From: Mesostigma viride | Taxonomy: Eukaryota > Streptophyta > Mesostigmatophyceae > Mesostigmatales > Mesostigmataceae | DNA: 64,000 nucleotides | Assembly (NCBI GenBank): GCA_009746045.1 | Contig: RPFO01001113.1 | Location: 64,501 to 128,500 of the forward strand | Reading direction: 5' to 3' | Shown here: piece by piece, positions 31,372-41,667 of the stretch | Numbering within the stretch: position 1 is the stretch's first letter | Layout of the letters: every line of letters starts with the position of its first letter | Made by a program: the position numbers and the translations under genes | The notes under the pieces: generated by a model | Databases searched by the model: none | Told to the model about the DNA's origin: nothing | The model's input: only the letters and a program-made list of their open reading frames with translations

Positions 31372-31477
31372 AAGAGGACGGACACGTAGTGGTAGGGATG
31401 ATTCAGCTCCTACAGAGGTTATAAAAACAGGCAGGCAAAAATTATTATCTGGGGTACTATCTAAGGACCTGTCCAGG

Positions 31478-33226
31478 TTACCCCCGGCTGACAGGCCTAC
31501 TGTTCCCCCTCCCCCCCAAATCCATAGGAACTAACCCCGAAGAAGACCCTGGCGAAAAAGCCACTGCTGGAGGGTCACGAGGGATCGAAGAGGGTGCGGG
31601 AGCCTGATTATCATAGGGGAACCCTGGGGGTCCTGTCTGCACAGCATTCAGCCTACTAGGGGTAGCTGAGGGAATGCGTCCTGGAGTGGGACGAATAGGA
31701 GCACGCTGAGGGGTACGAGGAGGGCGAGCGTCGGGATGAGGGGGAGCACCCGAAAGGAACTTGGGGCACTCACGTTTAAGATGACCTACTTCCTTACAAT
31801 GATAGCATGTGATATGAGAAACATCCAGAGCTGAAAGGTCAGTAACGCAAATATCTAATTCTTCTACATAGGAGTTCTCCTCCTCAGGGGTAAGGCTAAT
31901 ATTATTAATACGGGAACGGGTAGGAAGAGAAGGAGTGGTGAAGAAATCTGCTACTCGTAAGAGATGCTGACGCACATGCTTGAGGGGCAGATCAGTAAAA
32001 CGGTAGGCAGAGAACTGGCGCTTTACTTCACGTAATAAGGGTCTACTGAGGCCTTGTAGGAAGCGAGCACGTACTTCTGCGCCCGACAAATCCCTAATTC
32101 TTACCATCTGTGCATCAAATTCTTTCATATACTCCTTAAACGATTTAGTACCCTGCTGCAAGGTACCAAAGGCTAATCTATCCTGCCAATCTGCATCAGG
32201 AGGGACTAAATGGTTCTCTAAACGCTTAAACAATTCTGCTACTGAGTTAGGGTAGGCATGAGAGGCCAAAGACTCACACTGGATGAGGTTAGCAAGCTCA
32301 GGAGTAATACAGGTAGTAAGATAGTGAGGGACTAGTACAGCATCAGAGAGACGCCATCTATTATGATTTTGCCACGACTCTGTATTCTGGGTAAGCAACA
32401 TAATAAAAGTGAAAAACTGTTGAGGGGTAGACTTAACATCCAACTTGGGTAGGTTAGCAAAGAGGGGGAGAGCAGGGGGTTTAGGGGGATTAGACAAGTC
32501 AGTTTTACCCATAGGGCCACTGTCTTCCACTGCTACATACGAGGGATAGAAAGAAGGAAGAGGAAAGGTTTTGGATAGAGGTCTAGTAGAAGGGGCCACC
32601 GTTTCAGGATGGTGCCCGTAGGAGAAGGGGACAGTATATTGCTCACGAAGGGAGGAGTAGGCAAAATGATCATAATTTCTGTCATCTAGAGGCATGGTGC
32701 TGAAATCACTATTAACTTCTAAATCAGCCACACGGGTAGGGACCTGGGCAGCCTCGTAGGCCGTATCAGGGTAGGACCAGGAAGCAGGTGGGTAAAAGGG
32801 AACTGCACTAGGGCGCCCAGAAAGGCCGACAGGGGCAGAGGTACGACCCGTGTTAAAAGCAGGGATGGAAGGCACAGGATGGGGAGGAGGCCTAGAAGCA
32901 TTGTCAGGGAGTGAGGACCTACTTGAGGGTTGAGCCAAGGTTGCAGGAGGGGCAGGGGCCTGGTTCAGGGTAAAGGAGGGGTCATCACTAAATCTGACAT
33001 GCATACGTTGTTCATAGGTAGGTGGGGTAATTGAGGGACGACGGCGACCACCAGTAACAGGAGAAGGAGGTGAGGTACGCAGATTACCTTGAGGAGTGAG
33101 ATGGTGCACCGTTTCCAAGGAGTCCCGTCGGTTACCACGAGTATTGTTATTGTTATTAGTATTATTATTATTAGTAGTAGTAGTATTGGTAGGTATTGGC
33201 GACATATCTCCACCCACTGGATCCAT
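31478..33226 (-). CDS. Gypsy Gag with zinc knuckle
   Basis: 582 residues. An Asn/Thr-rich start encoded by an AAT/ACT-type microsatellite is followed by a long Pro/Ser-rich N-terminal region. A retrotransposon Gag core follows (FFTFIMLLTQNTESW, NLIQCESLASHAYPNS, LAFGTLQQGTKSFKEYM, ARFLQGLSRPLLREVKRQF), then a CCHC knuckle (CYHCKEVGHLKREC) and a basic Pro-rich tail. It forms the virus-like particle and binds RNA. ATG at 33226; intact frame. Confidence 0.9.
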   Translation of the reverse strand: MDPVGGDMSPIPTNTTTTNNNNTNNNNNTRGNRRDSLETVHHLTPQGNLRTSPPSPVTGGRRRPSITPPTYEQRMHVRFSDDPSFTLNQAPAPPATLAQPSSRSSLPDNASRPPPHPVPSIPAFNTGRTSAPVGLSGRPSAVPFYPPASWSYPDTAYEAAQVPTRVADLEVNSDFSTMPLDDRNYDHFAYSSLREQYTVPFSYGHHPETVAPSTRPLSKTFPLPSFYPSYVAVEDSGPMGKTDLSNPPKPPALPLFANLPKLDVKSTPQQFFTFIMLLTQNTESWQNHNRWRLSDAVLVPHYLTTCITPELANLIQCESLASHAYPNSVAELFKRLENHLVPPDADWQDRLAFGTLQQGTKSFKEYMKEFDAQMVRIRDLSGAEVRARFLQGLSRPLLREVKRQFSAYRFTDLPLKHVRQHLLRVADFFTTPSLPTRSRINNISLTPEEENSYVEELDICVTDLSALDVSHITCYHCKEVGHLKRECPKFLSGAPPHPDARPPRTPQRAPIRPTPGRIPSATPSRLNAVQTGPPGFPYDNQAPAPSSIPRDPPAVAFSPGSSSGLVPMDLGGRGNSRPVSRG

Positions 33227-33317
33227 CTTTAATTAAATAAAGGAATAGGAATCTAAATGGAAGCAATAAAGGAAAAAGGAAAAACCTTGAATGTCTTAAA
33301 CAAAGAAACAATTAAAA

Positions 33318-33710
33318 TCAATCCTTTTTAACCACAGTAATGGATAGGGAACCAAACTCTAAGGTGAGAGGAGTATCTGAGGTAGATGAGGATGCAGCCC
33401 GTTTAGGGGGAGAAGAAGGAGGAGTAGCAAAAACTAGAGCTTCTACAGGAGGACGACCATGAGGAATAGAACGTACATGTAGGCCTAAATCTGATTCACT
33501 ATGGTCTATAAGGAATTGCTGAGCTTCCTCGAAGGTAACAAATTTCTTATACCTAACTACGTTATATGTACGGTTTTGCACTATCTTCCTAGCATCTGAC
33601 CAAGAAAGGAAAATGGCTGACCATTGAGGGGTAATAACTACGTAATATTTGGCTAAGCTATTGTCACTGGACGAATGGGAAGGAGCAGTAAAAACACGAC
33701 GCTGGCTCAT
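33318..33710 (-). CDS. RNase H1 hybrid-binding (viroplasmin-like) domain ORF upstream of Gag
   Basis: 130 residues with ATG at 33710. The segment KYYVVITPQWSAIFLSW followed by SDARKIV, VVRYKKFVTFEEAQQFL matches the pattern of the RNase H1 N-terminal hybrid-binding domain (also called Cauli_VI): Tyr-Tyr-Val-Val, a Trp-centred turn, Tyr-Lys-Lys-Phe and a final Glu-rich helix. There is no RNase H catalytic part. The domain binds RNA-DNA hybrids, so a role in reverse transcription or translation is plausible (inference). It lies 91 bases upstream of Gag on the same strand, between it and the primer-binding site. Confidence 0.75.
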   Translation of the reverse strand: MSQRRVFTAPSHSSSDNSLAKYYVVITPQWSAIFLSWSDARKIVQNRTYNVVRYKKFVTFEEAQQFLIDHSESDLGLHVRSIPHGRPPVEALVFATPPSSPPKRAASSSTSDTPLTLEFGSLSITVVKKD

Positions 33711-33726
33711 GGTAACGCACCTGGTG

Positions 33727-34264
33727 GGTCTTGTGACGTCACGCTAGAAGAAGGAGTAGGCGACTTATCTGGGCGATCTGGAGCACCGAAAGCAGCATGA
33801 GGGCGGAATAGTTCAGCGCTCGTCCTAAAATCAGCGACCGAATAGTCCAGCGCTCGTCCTAAAAGCAGCGACCCGTATCTCTGCGGGTGCGGCCGTCCAA
33901 TAATACAGCAGCACGAAGGAAAAAGGTGTAGTCTACCACGACGCTACTCGTCTCACTGTTGCCGAACCAAACAATTATCCTCTATCTACGACAGGAAGAG
34001 AATTATCCTCTATCTACGACAGGAAGAAAACTTGCGCAGGAAAACAAAGCGAAGGAGCTATCTACGAAAGGGTTTATCCGCTACGAGCAGGTCTAGCATC
34101 TAGGCAGATCGTGTCCCGAACCGGGCAGCACTACTCTCCCAGCTTGACGGCGACCCGCCCATTACCTGTCAAGAAAGTGTCGTCTTCGTATCCCTGGACG
34201 CGGAAGGGTTCTTGCAAAGGCGTATGTGACAAAGGACCGTCGTCTCGTTCTCTACCTACGAAAG
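33727..34264 (-). other. Gypsy 5' leader, no gene
   Basis: Untranslated leader between the primer-binding site and the first ORF. It has two short direct repeats (ATAGTTCAGCGCTCGTCCTA near 33810 and its variant near 33842; ATTATCCTCTATCTACGACA near 33974 and 34003). No coding frame is convincing. Confidence 0.5.
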
Positions 34265-34278
34265 TTCCTCCGGAACCA
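34265..34278 (-). promoter_or_regulatory. Gypsy primer-binding site
   Basis: On the minus strand one base after the 5' LTR the sequence is TGGTTCCGGAGGAA. The TGG start is complementary to the CCA end of a tRNA, which is where reverse transcription would begin. I cannot assign the tRNA. Confidence 0.55.
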
Positions 34279-34761
34279 TTGTTACGTCCTAAATTTCTAC
34301 CTCCACCTCTACCTCTACTGGCTGGGCCTGATACTACCTAAATTGGTCAGGCCTCCTCTACTCAAACCCCTAGCGAAAGACGAACGAGACGGAGCTGATC
34401 TCAATGCATTCACGTATGTACTGCTATAATACGCCATACAACCATTTACCCGAACCCGTTTATTCCAGGAATAGAGGAAGGAAACACACTACACTGCCGT
34501 GACCCAAGCCTATATGTGTTAATTCATTTAACACACGCCGAGTGACCACACGAAGGGGAGAACGTGCATAAATGGTCACCAACGGTCCATCATGCTCGGG
34601 CCGACCTGGCCCTCGCCTACCGACCACAGGCAGATGCACAGATGCACGCTGGTCCACTACATTCTACCAAAGGATAAGGACCACTAATAAAGTACGCGGC
34701 GCGGCGCCCAAAAGCACCCAATGTACCACAGTACTGTTACGAGGACAATAATGTCCCAGTA

Positions 34762-35360
34762 TGTTATATTGTGGGCTCGCAGTCACATAAAGTAATGGAA
34801 TTTGGTTATGCTCGGAATTGGCTAAGTCCGGAGGTCAGCCGGCAGCGCCGCGCTGAGGTTTATTTGCTGGGCCGGCGGTCAGTGGGAATTTATGTGTACG
34901 GTCAGGCAACGGGTCGTAGGTTCTGCATGGCTGTGGGCTATTTTGGGTTCTGGCCATTACCGTTGGTTCCGTGGGCAACTTTGGTTCCGTACCGTTTGTC
35001 CAGGCAGTGGGGACGATCTCGGTTGCGGTGCGTTATGTTGTGGAGTGTCGTTTGGGAATTATGTTTGTGTACTTCGGTTGGTTTGTACTTGGGTACGTTC
35101 TCAGGCCCACGCCGTTGCTCAGCGTTGGGTGAAGCCACAGAGCTACTCGCAGTGATGACCTACAGCGGAGCATTGAGTCAAAGCTGTTTGGCGGCGTGAA
35201 AGGCCGACACGCAGGAGAAAGCTTTGAATCACGTTGCAGCAAATGCTGTCAATGGCCGACGTTGTCGACATGTCCGGGGCTGGGCGCTGAGCGAGTAATC
35301 TATTTTTACGTCTTTTATTATTCGGAAATACAATACACTTGAATTTTTTTTTTGTACTAG
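34762..35360 (+). repeat. Copia 5' LTR
   Basis: Aligns with 41067-41667 almost base for base apart from a 4-base insertion (TGCA near 34925) and changes in the last 60 bases. The 3' boundary is approximate because of a T run. Confidence 0.85.
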
Positions 35361-35390
35361 GTTGGGGCCGTAATTTTACAGCATAAAACA

Positions 35391-36617
35391 TGGCAGCGTC
35401 AGCTGGGAGAAAACGGAAAGCAATTCATAGTGATCCGTCGACATGGGCCGCTGACCTACGAGCTGAAAAGGATCTGTTAGAACTATTTCGAAAGCGTGTG
35501 GAACCCTTGCTAGCGACGCACCCACGCTCGTAGTGCGTGACTATATAGAGAGAATAGAGGCTTTTCTGAAGGACCATGGTGAGAAGATCAGCAGTGTTTA
35601 TTCGCTTTTCCGAGATGCCGGTTTGCTGAGCTGCGACAATTTCATTCTCGCATTTACTCTTCGAGCATGCAAGGATGAGAAGGTAAAACGGCGTCACATC
35701 CCAGGTAAGCTGCGTGAGGCGTTGTTGGAGTCGAAGGAGGGCACGACCTCTAGGCTATGCAGCATTTACACCTGGGTGCCACAACGGCCTTACTCACTCG
35801 ATTTACTCAGCCTTCGCAATTTGCGGAATGAGTCTGTGCTCAATGGACTAGAGGTGTCTGAGACAGCGGTGATAGACCGTTACGTGAGGATGGCCAAGGA
35901 CCTGAATTTCCAGACTGTGATGGGAGCCCTGCGTGCAGGCCAAGCCAAGGATGACCTTACCAAGGCAATAGAGATCATTACCGGCCTGGTAGAAGGGGAG
36001 GAGAGGGACATGATTGCACAGCTGAGAGCCCAGGGCAAGCTGACCGAGTCTGGGTTGATGGCCCCTGCCCCTCCCCCAGCCGCTCCCAATTCTGTGCCCC
36101 TCCCTGCACCCTCTGTGCCAAGCACTGTTACCCTGCCAAGCCACAGGATGCAACGGGCAAGGTTGCCGGTGTCAACAACAGCAAGCCTGCTGGAGTAGGC
36201 AACGGTGGCAAGCAGCGTGGTGGAGGCCGTGCCCGTGGTGGCGGGCGCGGTGGCAGACGTGGGCTGTGGCAGGGCAGGCCATTGGTGCAGCAGCAGAGAC
36301 AGCAGCAGCATTATGCCCCAGCACAGCAGGCAGGACAGCCGCATTATGCTTCACAGCCGCCGCAGCCGCAGCAGCAGTTTGCACAGCAGCAGCAACAGCG
36401 GCAGCCACAGAGGCAGGAGTCTGGTGCATGCTTCATATGCGGGAGAAAGGGTCACCTGGCACGCACATGCTACAATAGGCACGCTGACAGCATGCCAGCT
36501 CGCAGCAATAGCAATGCACAGGGCCCTGCCGTGTGTAACCGCTGCAAGCAGCCAGGACACTTTGCACGTGACACGCACCTGTGCCCGGCGGCCCAGAGTG
36601 GGGGCCGTAGGCAGTGA
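35391..36617 (+). CDS. Copia Gag
   Basis: Begins at ATG 35391 (MAASAGRKRKAIHSDPSTW). A shift near 35520 leads to the frame at 35533 with an alpha-helical capsid-like region (RDYIERIEAFLKDHG, LRNLRNESVLNGLEVSE). A second shift near 36130 leads to an RGG-rich and Gln-rich stretch and two CCHC knuckles (CFICGRKGHLARTC and CNRCKQPGHFARDTHLC, the second with an irregular spacing). Two frameshifts make this copy defective unless they are assembly errors. It ends at TGA 36615-36617, in frame with Pol. Confidence 0.8.
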
Positions 36618-36621
36618 CTAG
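36615..36621 (+). promoter_or_regulatory. UGA-CUAG stop-codon readthrough context between Gag and Pol
   Basis: Gag ends CAG TGA CTA G, and the Pol frame is open in the same phase right after the stop. UGA followed by CUAG is an established efficient readthrough context in eukaryotes. No frameshift is needed to make Gag-Pol, so suppression of this stop is the likely expression strategy. Confidence 0.65.
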
Positions 36622-39600
36622 GGTCCGGTGGTGAGGGTGAGGCAGCTGGTGATGTGCCAAATATGCGAGCTAGTGCGGGGCAGCACGGCTCGACCCCCCA
36701 GGCTAGCTCACCCCGCCTGGGTGCTCGCGTGGCAGCGCTAGATGAGAGCGCTGGTGAGGAGGGGGACCATGCAGAGCAGGGGGCAGTTGCAGTAGGGGAT
36801 GAAGCACTGTCTCAGGGAACGAGGGAGAAGGGGGTTGGAGGAGGTACTGCAGGTGTACACACTGCAGTTCTGGACGGGCCACCGGTACGAAGGTCCTCCC
36901 CACACCCGGGACCTCAGGCACAACAGTCTCAATGTCCATTGGAGGCAGGTGGTACACTCAGTGTACTTAACATGGCAATGAGGTTACACACACGGTTGGG
37001 TCATGGCCACGCTGCAGAGCATTGGGCAGCATCACTGGGGTTTTCGGAGCTGGTGGCGACGTGCAGAGAGGTCTGGCAGAGGTGTAAGCATTGTCAGCGC
37101 AATGTGCCTAAGCCGCACAAGTTTCATGCACGTAGACCGGTGCTAGAGAGGGGCCCGGTGCAAGTGGATGTGCTCAAGTACGATGACAGGGAGTATGTGC
37201 TAGCGGTGGGGCGGTTCTCCAGGTTCAAGGCACTAGAGGTGTTGCCACGCAAGCACAAGGAAGAGCTGCTCACCAGCCTGCGCTTGGTAAAGGCCAAGTT
37301 TGCCGTGGTGTCAACTTTAGAGTGTGACCAGCAGTTCGAGTGTTGCATGAAGGAGCCGGGGTTTGAGCAGATTGTGGTGGCGGGTGCGGCAGATCACGAA
37401 CATCAAGGGTTAGTGGAGAGACATATCAGGACCTCCAAGTTTGTGATGAGTGCTATGGCCAGGATGCGCTCGCTGTCGTACCGCGATCAGGCTCTGTTGT
37501 GCAGGCAGATAGAGGAGCACATGAATCACAGGGTGATGGTCAGGGTACATGTGGATGGTGAGGAGGTAGCCGTCACGCCCCATGGGTTGGAGATGGGCCT
37601 GCTCCCGCTGGAGGCGGTAGAAGCATACCGTGATTGGCTGTGTGACCGGTACCTCAGGCTGGTGGACATGGACCTGCGCAGGGGTGATGTGTACGTGCCT
37701 AGCGAGGGAGCAAGGGTGTGGGCGTACCGGGAGGGAAGTGCTTTGGAACAGGGTTTGTGGGAGGGCCCTGTTGTGGTCAAGTCAGTGGACGGTGACCACA
37801 TGTTGGCGAAGGTTGGGCGTGAGGACCGCCGCTTCGACCGACTACTGGCGTGGAAACACTTGCGGCCGTACTACGAGGGGCTAGGTGCGCCAGCAGACCT
37901 GCCCCATGAGGAAGGTGCGATGGGCTCCAGCGCGCAGGCTGGAGGTGAGGCGGGGGACCCAGGGACGGCCGCAAGGGGGGTGAGAGAGGAGACGGGGCCT
38001 GATCAGCCTGCGCCCTCTCTTCCGTCGGATGGTGGGTTGCCACTGTCCAATGGCGGTCCAGCCAGTGTGGGACCAGGCGGGCTGGGGGTTGCCCCTTCCG
38101 CTGATGGTCAGGAGGTGCAGCGCGCGACAATGTTTGCCCGTGTCATTGAGCGGCTGCAGGAAGCCCGGCGGGCAATCGCGGAACGCGAGCAGCCGGGGGG
38201 CACGTTACCACGGGCCGGCGGGGCGGGCAGGCCGTCGGCTGTAGGTGGGGCGCCTCAGGCCGGCGAGGGAGCCGTAGGAGGGCCACCACAGTCCAGCGAG
38301 GCCAATGCAGGGCCAGCCGCAGGTGGAGAGGCACAGGCCGGCGATGCTGGCGCATCGACCGCAGGTGCGGGGCTACAAGCCGATGGCGCTGATGGGTCGG
38401 CTAGCACCCGGCGCGAGTCACTGAGTGGCGGTGATGGCTCCGAGGGCGGCGGCGACGTCGCAATGGAGGCTGGTAATGAGGTAGCCTCGGTGTCTAAGCT
38501 AGTGGATTTTCAGCAGGACGGGCTGGCTGGGTGTCGGTTGGAGGTGGATACTAATGCGGTGGTGTGCTTGCTAGGTGAAGGGGTAGCTAGGCACTTCCCG
38601 CTACAACCGTCCAAGTGGAACTTTGTGGAGGACTTTTCTGGGGTGGTGCGCATGCCGGTAGTGGGCGAGGTGATGCTGACCATTCTTGGGCGTGACACTC
38701 CTTTCTGCGTGCTTGAGGGCTATGATGGGCCGGCGATTCTGGGGCTGCCATTTCTTAATCACCCTGATGTTGTGATCCAGAGCTCTAGTTTGACCAGGGA
38801 GGGCCATGGGTCGATAGAGTTGGAATCGTACAAGGCAGTGCAACCTCTCAGTCTCGTCTCAAGCACCGTGGCTAGGCTAGCAGCACTGACAGGGACAGAG
38901 GGTGTGGCGTGGGGAAAGGATCTCCCGCCAGCGGTAGACCTGGTCATGCCTGCGTTGTTGCATCCATCCAGCATCGGTATTACCAAGCGGGACATCGCTG
39001 CACATTCTCCGATTGGCTATGAGAGGCTGGTACTAGAGATGTCGACGCAGAGTGGTTTCTCCAGCTGGTGGTGCGCGTTTCACAGGGCGCTGGAGGAGTG
39101 GCAGGGGTATGGTGTGTATGAACCAATGGACAGTGTGCCCAAGGGGGCCAAGGTACTTCCTCTCAAGATGGTGTTGTCTCACAAGGTAAAGGCTGGGGTG
39201 GAGGTATGCTATGTGAGGCCGGTGTCGCAGGAGTTTTCGGGAACCAGTGAGCTGGCCAAGGAGGAGCTGTACACCCCAGGTCTGGCGTGGGATAGCTTCA
39301 GGATTATCACCATGCTGTATCTCGGTTTCCTGGATGAGGGCAGAGACTATGGGTGTGCGTCTATTGATGTCAAGCGTGCTTTCCCTAACTCTAGCGAGGA
39401 GGTGGCGCGTGAGGTGTGGGAAGGCACGTCACCCCTGGTGGTCCAGACACCCTCGTTTTGGATGGAGGAAGTGAGGGCAGAATTCATGGGCTTGTTGAAG
39501 GCCATAGAGGGACTGCAGAGTGCCTCGATTGTGTGGCGTATCACTTTGATGCGTGCTCTGTTTGAGCTGATGACATTCGAGGTATCCCCGTACGACCCTT

Positions 39601-40580
39601 CGTTGTTTGTGGCACAGACTCCCTCAGGTCCCTTGTTTGTACAATTGCATGGGGATGACCTGCGAGTGGTAGCACCCCGTGCTGTTCTGCATCAGTTCTA
39701 TGCAGATCTCGCTAAGCGTTTCCCTGTGGGCGAGCTGCAGGTGGTGGACCAGCAGACTCCGCGTGTCTTCTGCGGTGTAGTGCAGACCCTGCGAGTGACG
39801 TCTGGTAGGCATCAGATGCACCTGGGTATTCCTGACAAGTATCGGGAGGAGCTGATGGGCTCGGTGGATGAGCTGTGTGCTAAGGGCCTGTGGAGCCGCC
39901 TGCGTGGCAAGCTAGGCTGGATGGCGGCAGTGTGTGCGCCCGATCTGGTGGTGCTGAGTAGGACGGTAGATGACGTGTTGTCGCAAGTCCATCCGTCGGT
40001 TGTGAGGCAGTATGTGGCCGAGAGCCAAGGTGTGGTGCTTTCTGGCCTGTCGGTCTCTCAGCCCGCTGTTCTTCACTGCTTTGCAGATACGTCGGGTGAG
40101 GGCAGGGAACTGACCAAGCTGAGGGCACGGATGGGTGGTCTGTTTGTGCTCTGTAACCCAGGGGGTCGGGGATCGCTGTGTGGGTGGTATTCGAGACTGT
40201 GCAGGCGTGTGGCAGTTGGCTCTGACACTAACGAGTGCCGTGGTGTGTGTGAGTGTATCAAGGCTTCGCTGTACCTCGAGCAGTTCTTGCGCTGGATGGG
40301 CAAGTGGATGGGTGTCCGTTTGGTGCTGACGACAACTGTGCATACGGATAGCCAGCCGCTTGTGAGCTTTATCCTTAACAGCTTGTCCAGGACGCGTGAC
40401 CTCGATTTCCTGCTGTTGAAGGAGCTGTCTTACGCGGTGAGCGTTCTCCATCTGCCGGGGAGGCTGAACCCGGCGGACGCGGTGACCAAGCTGTTTGCAG
40501 CAGCGCGAGAGCAGTATCGCATCTTGCGGATGGTGATGGCAGGTTCTCTTGGGGATCTGCGGGAGTTGTTGGTTGTTTGA
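36618..40580 (+). CDS. Copia Pol: integrase, protease-like domain, RT, RNase H
   Basis: A continuous frame of 1,320 codons. Integrase has a zinc-binding region (HTRLGHGHAAEH near 36990 to CKHCQ near 37090) and core acidic positions in VDVLKYD, LECDQQFE and HQGLVERH. A long Gly/Ala-rich linker follows. A segment with a VDTNAVVCL motif (near 38545) and, about 64 residues later, ILGLPFL (near 38740) looks like a retropepsin with Asn in place of Gly after the catalytic Asp-Thr. RT has LPLKMVLSHKVKAG, ASIDVKRAFPNS near 39358 and HGDDL near 39650 as the active site. RNase H has FADTSGEG and NPADAVTKLF, a copia signature. Confidence 0.88.
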   Translation, partial: LGSGGEGEAAGDVPNMRASAGQHGSTPQASSPRLGARVAALDESAGEEGDHAEQGAVAVGDEALSQGTREKGVGGGTAGVHTAVLDGPPVRRSSPHPGPQAQQSQCPLEAGGTLSVLNMAMRLHTRLGHGHAAEHWAASLGFSELVATCREVWQRCKHCQRNVPKPHKFHARRPVLERGPVQVDVLKYDDREYVLAVGRFSRFKALEVLPRKHKEELLTSLRLVKAKFAVVSTLECDQQFECCMKEPGFEQIVVAGAADHEHQGLVERHIRTSKFVMSAMARMRSLSYRDQALLCRQIEEHMNHRVMVRVHVDGEEVAVTPHGLEMGLLPLEAVEAYRDWLCDRYLRLVDMDLRRGDVYVPSEGARVWAYREGSALEQGLWEGPVVVKSVDGDHMLAKVGREDRRFDRLLAWKHLRPYYEGLGAPADLPHEEGAMGSSAQAGGEAGDPGTAARGVREETGPDQPAPSLPSDGGLPLSNGGPASVGPGGLGVAPSADGQEVQRATMFARVIERLQEARRAIAEREQPGGTLPRAGGAGRPSAVGGAPQAGEGAVGGPPQSSEANAGPAAGGEAQAGDAGASTAGAGLQADGADGSASTRRESLSGGDGSEGGGDVAMEAGNEVASVSKLVDFQQDGLAGCRLEVDTNAVVCLLGEGVARHFPLQPSKWNFVEDFSGVVRMPVVGEVMLTILGRDTPFCVLEGYDGPAILGLPFLNHPDVVIQSSSLTREGHGSIELESYKAVQPLSLVSSTVARLAALTGTEGVAWGKDLPPAVDLVMPALLHPSSIGITKRDIAAHSPIGYERLVLEMSTQSGFSSWWCAFHRALEEWQGYGVYEPMDSVPKGAKVLPLKMVLSHKVKAGVEVCYVRPVSQEFSGTSELAKEELYTPGLAWDSFRIITMLYLGFLDEGRDYGCASIDVKRAFPNSSEEVAREVWEGTSPLVVQTPSFWMEEVRAEFMGLLKAIEGLQSASIVWRITLMRALFELMTFEVSPYDPSLFVAQTPSGPLFVQLHGDDLRVVAPRAVLHQFYADLAKRFPVGELQVVDQQTPRVFCGVVQTLRVTSGRHQMHLGIPDKYREELMGSVDELCAKGLWSRLRGKLGWMAAVCAPDLVVLSRTVDDVLSQVHPSVVRQYVAESQGVVLSGLSVSQPAVLHCFADTSGEGRELTKLRARMGGLFVLCNPGGRGSLCGWYSRLCRRVAVGSDTNECRGVCECIKASLYLEQFLRWMGKWMGVRLVLTTTVHTDSQPLVSFILNSLSRTRDLDFLLLKELSYAVSVLHLPGRLNPADAVTKLFAAAREQYRILRMVMAGSLGDLRELLVV

Positions 40581-41049
40581 GCTTGGACCCTGTGGAATTT
40601 TAGCCTGTGGCCAATTTGAGAACGTTGTTTGGGCCGGGGGTGATCCTTATGCCTGCCCTATACTGATGGTGACCCGGCACGGTTGGATAATTTGCTCCAT
40701 AATTGATTTGGTGGGGGAGTGTCCTTGGTTGAGGACTGGTGCGGTTGGAACGGGTTTGTAATGTGTATGGGTCGTGTGGGTGTGCCGGGGTCAAGGGTGG
40801 TCGTTTAGATCAGTCTTGTATTCTCGCTTGCTTACATGACTTACTTCAGACACTGGCAGTATGTGCAAGGCGTGAATGGGCGCCAAGTTAGAGGGGTTGG
40901 AGCTCCCCTAGTACATAGCGTCTTGTGCGTACTGTCTCCGCGAGTGTTTGTGAGTAACCCTTGGGTGGGGTTGGATATTGTGAGGATTGTTGGCATGTAT
41001 GTCGACTGTGGGTTGTGGTTAAGTGGCCGAGTGGTGGATGTGACTGCTC
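40581..41049 (+). other. Copia 3' untranslated region
   Basis: No conserved frame. TGTAA occurs near 40756, a poly(A) signal used by chlorophytes. An open frame running into the LTR is probably accidental. Confidence 0.4.
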
Positions 41050-41066
41050 GAAAGAAAAGGGGCTGG
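41050..41066 (+). promoter_or_regulatory. Copia polypurine tract
   Basis: GAAAGAAAAGGGGCTGG lies immediately before the right LTR, the expected plus-strand primer site. Confidence 0.65.
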
Positions 41067-41667
41067 TGTTATATTGTGGGCTCGCAGTCACATAAAGTAA
41101 TGGAATTTGGTTATGCTCGGAATTGGCTAAGTCCGGAGGTCAGTCGGCAGCGCCGCGCTGAGGTTTATTTGCTGGGCCGGCGGTCAGTGGGAATTTATGT
41201 GTACGGTCAGGCAACGGGTCGTAGGTTCTGGCTGTGGGCTATTTTGGGTTCTGGCCATTACCGTTGGTTCCGTGGGCAACTTTGGTTCCGTACCGTTTGT
41301 CCAGGCAGTGGGGACGATCTCGGTTGCGGTGCGTTATGTTGTGGAGTGTCGTTTGGGAATTATGTTTGTGTACTTCGGTTGGTTTGTACTTGGGTACGTT
41401 CTCAGGCCCACGCCGTTGCTCAGCGTTGGGTGAAGCCACAGAGCTACTCGCAGTGATGACCTACAGCGGAGCATTGAGTCAAAGCTGTTTGGCGGCGTGC
41501 AGGGCCGACACGCAGGAGAAAAGCTTTGAATCACGTTGCAGCAAATGCTGTCAATGGCCGACGTTGTCGACATGTCCGGGGCTGGGCGCTGAGCGAGTAA
41601 TCTATTCTATTACGTCCTTTATTATTCAGAAATACAATACACTTGGCGAATTTCTTTTTTTTTAACA
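41067..41667 (+). repeat. Copia 3' LTR
   Basis: 601 bp, TG..CA ends, followed by the CAGTA duplication and the rest of the gypsy LTR. Confidence 0.92.

Larger units (their letters stand above)
34762..41667 (+). mobile_element. Ty1/copia retrotransposon inside the gypsy LTR
   Basis: LTRs start TGTTATATTGTGGGCTCGC and the right one ends TTTTAACA, with a CAGTA target duplication. It encodes a Gag with two zinc knuckles and a Pol with integrase before RT, the copia order. The left and right LTRs differ by a few substitutions and small indels, so the insertion is not brand new but is younger than the gypsy it entered. Confidence 0.92.

Noticed and set aside
34771-41456. Proteins encoded in the copia LTRs (frames at 34771-35199 and 40836-41456)
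   Set aside because: They lie in LTR sequence, differ between the two LTR copies through indels, and have no recognisable domain.
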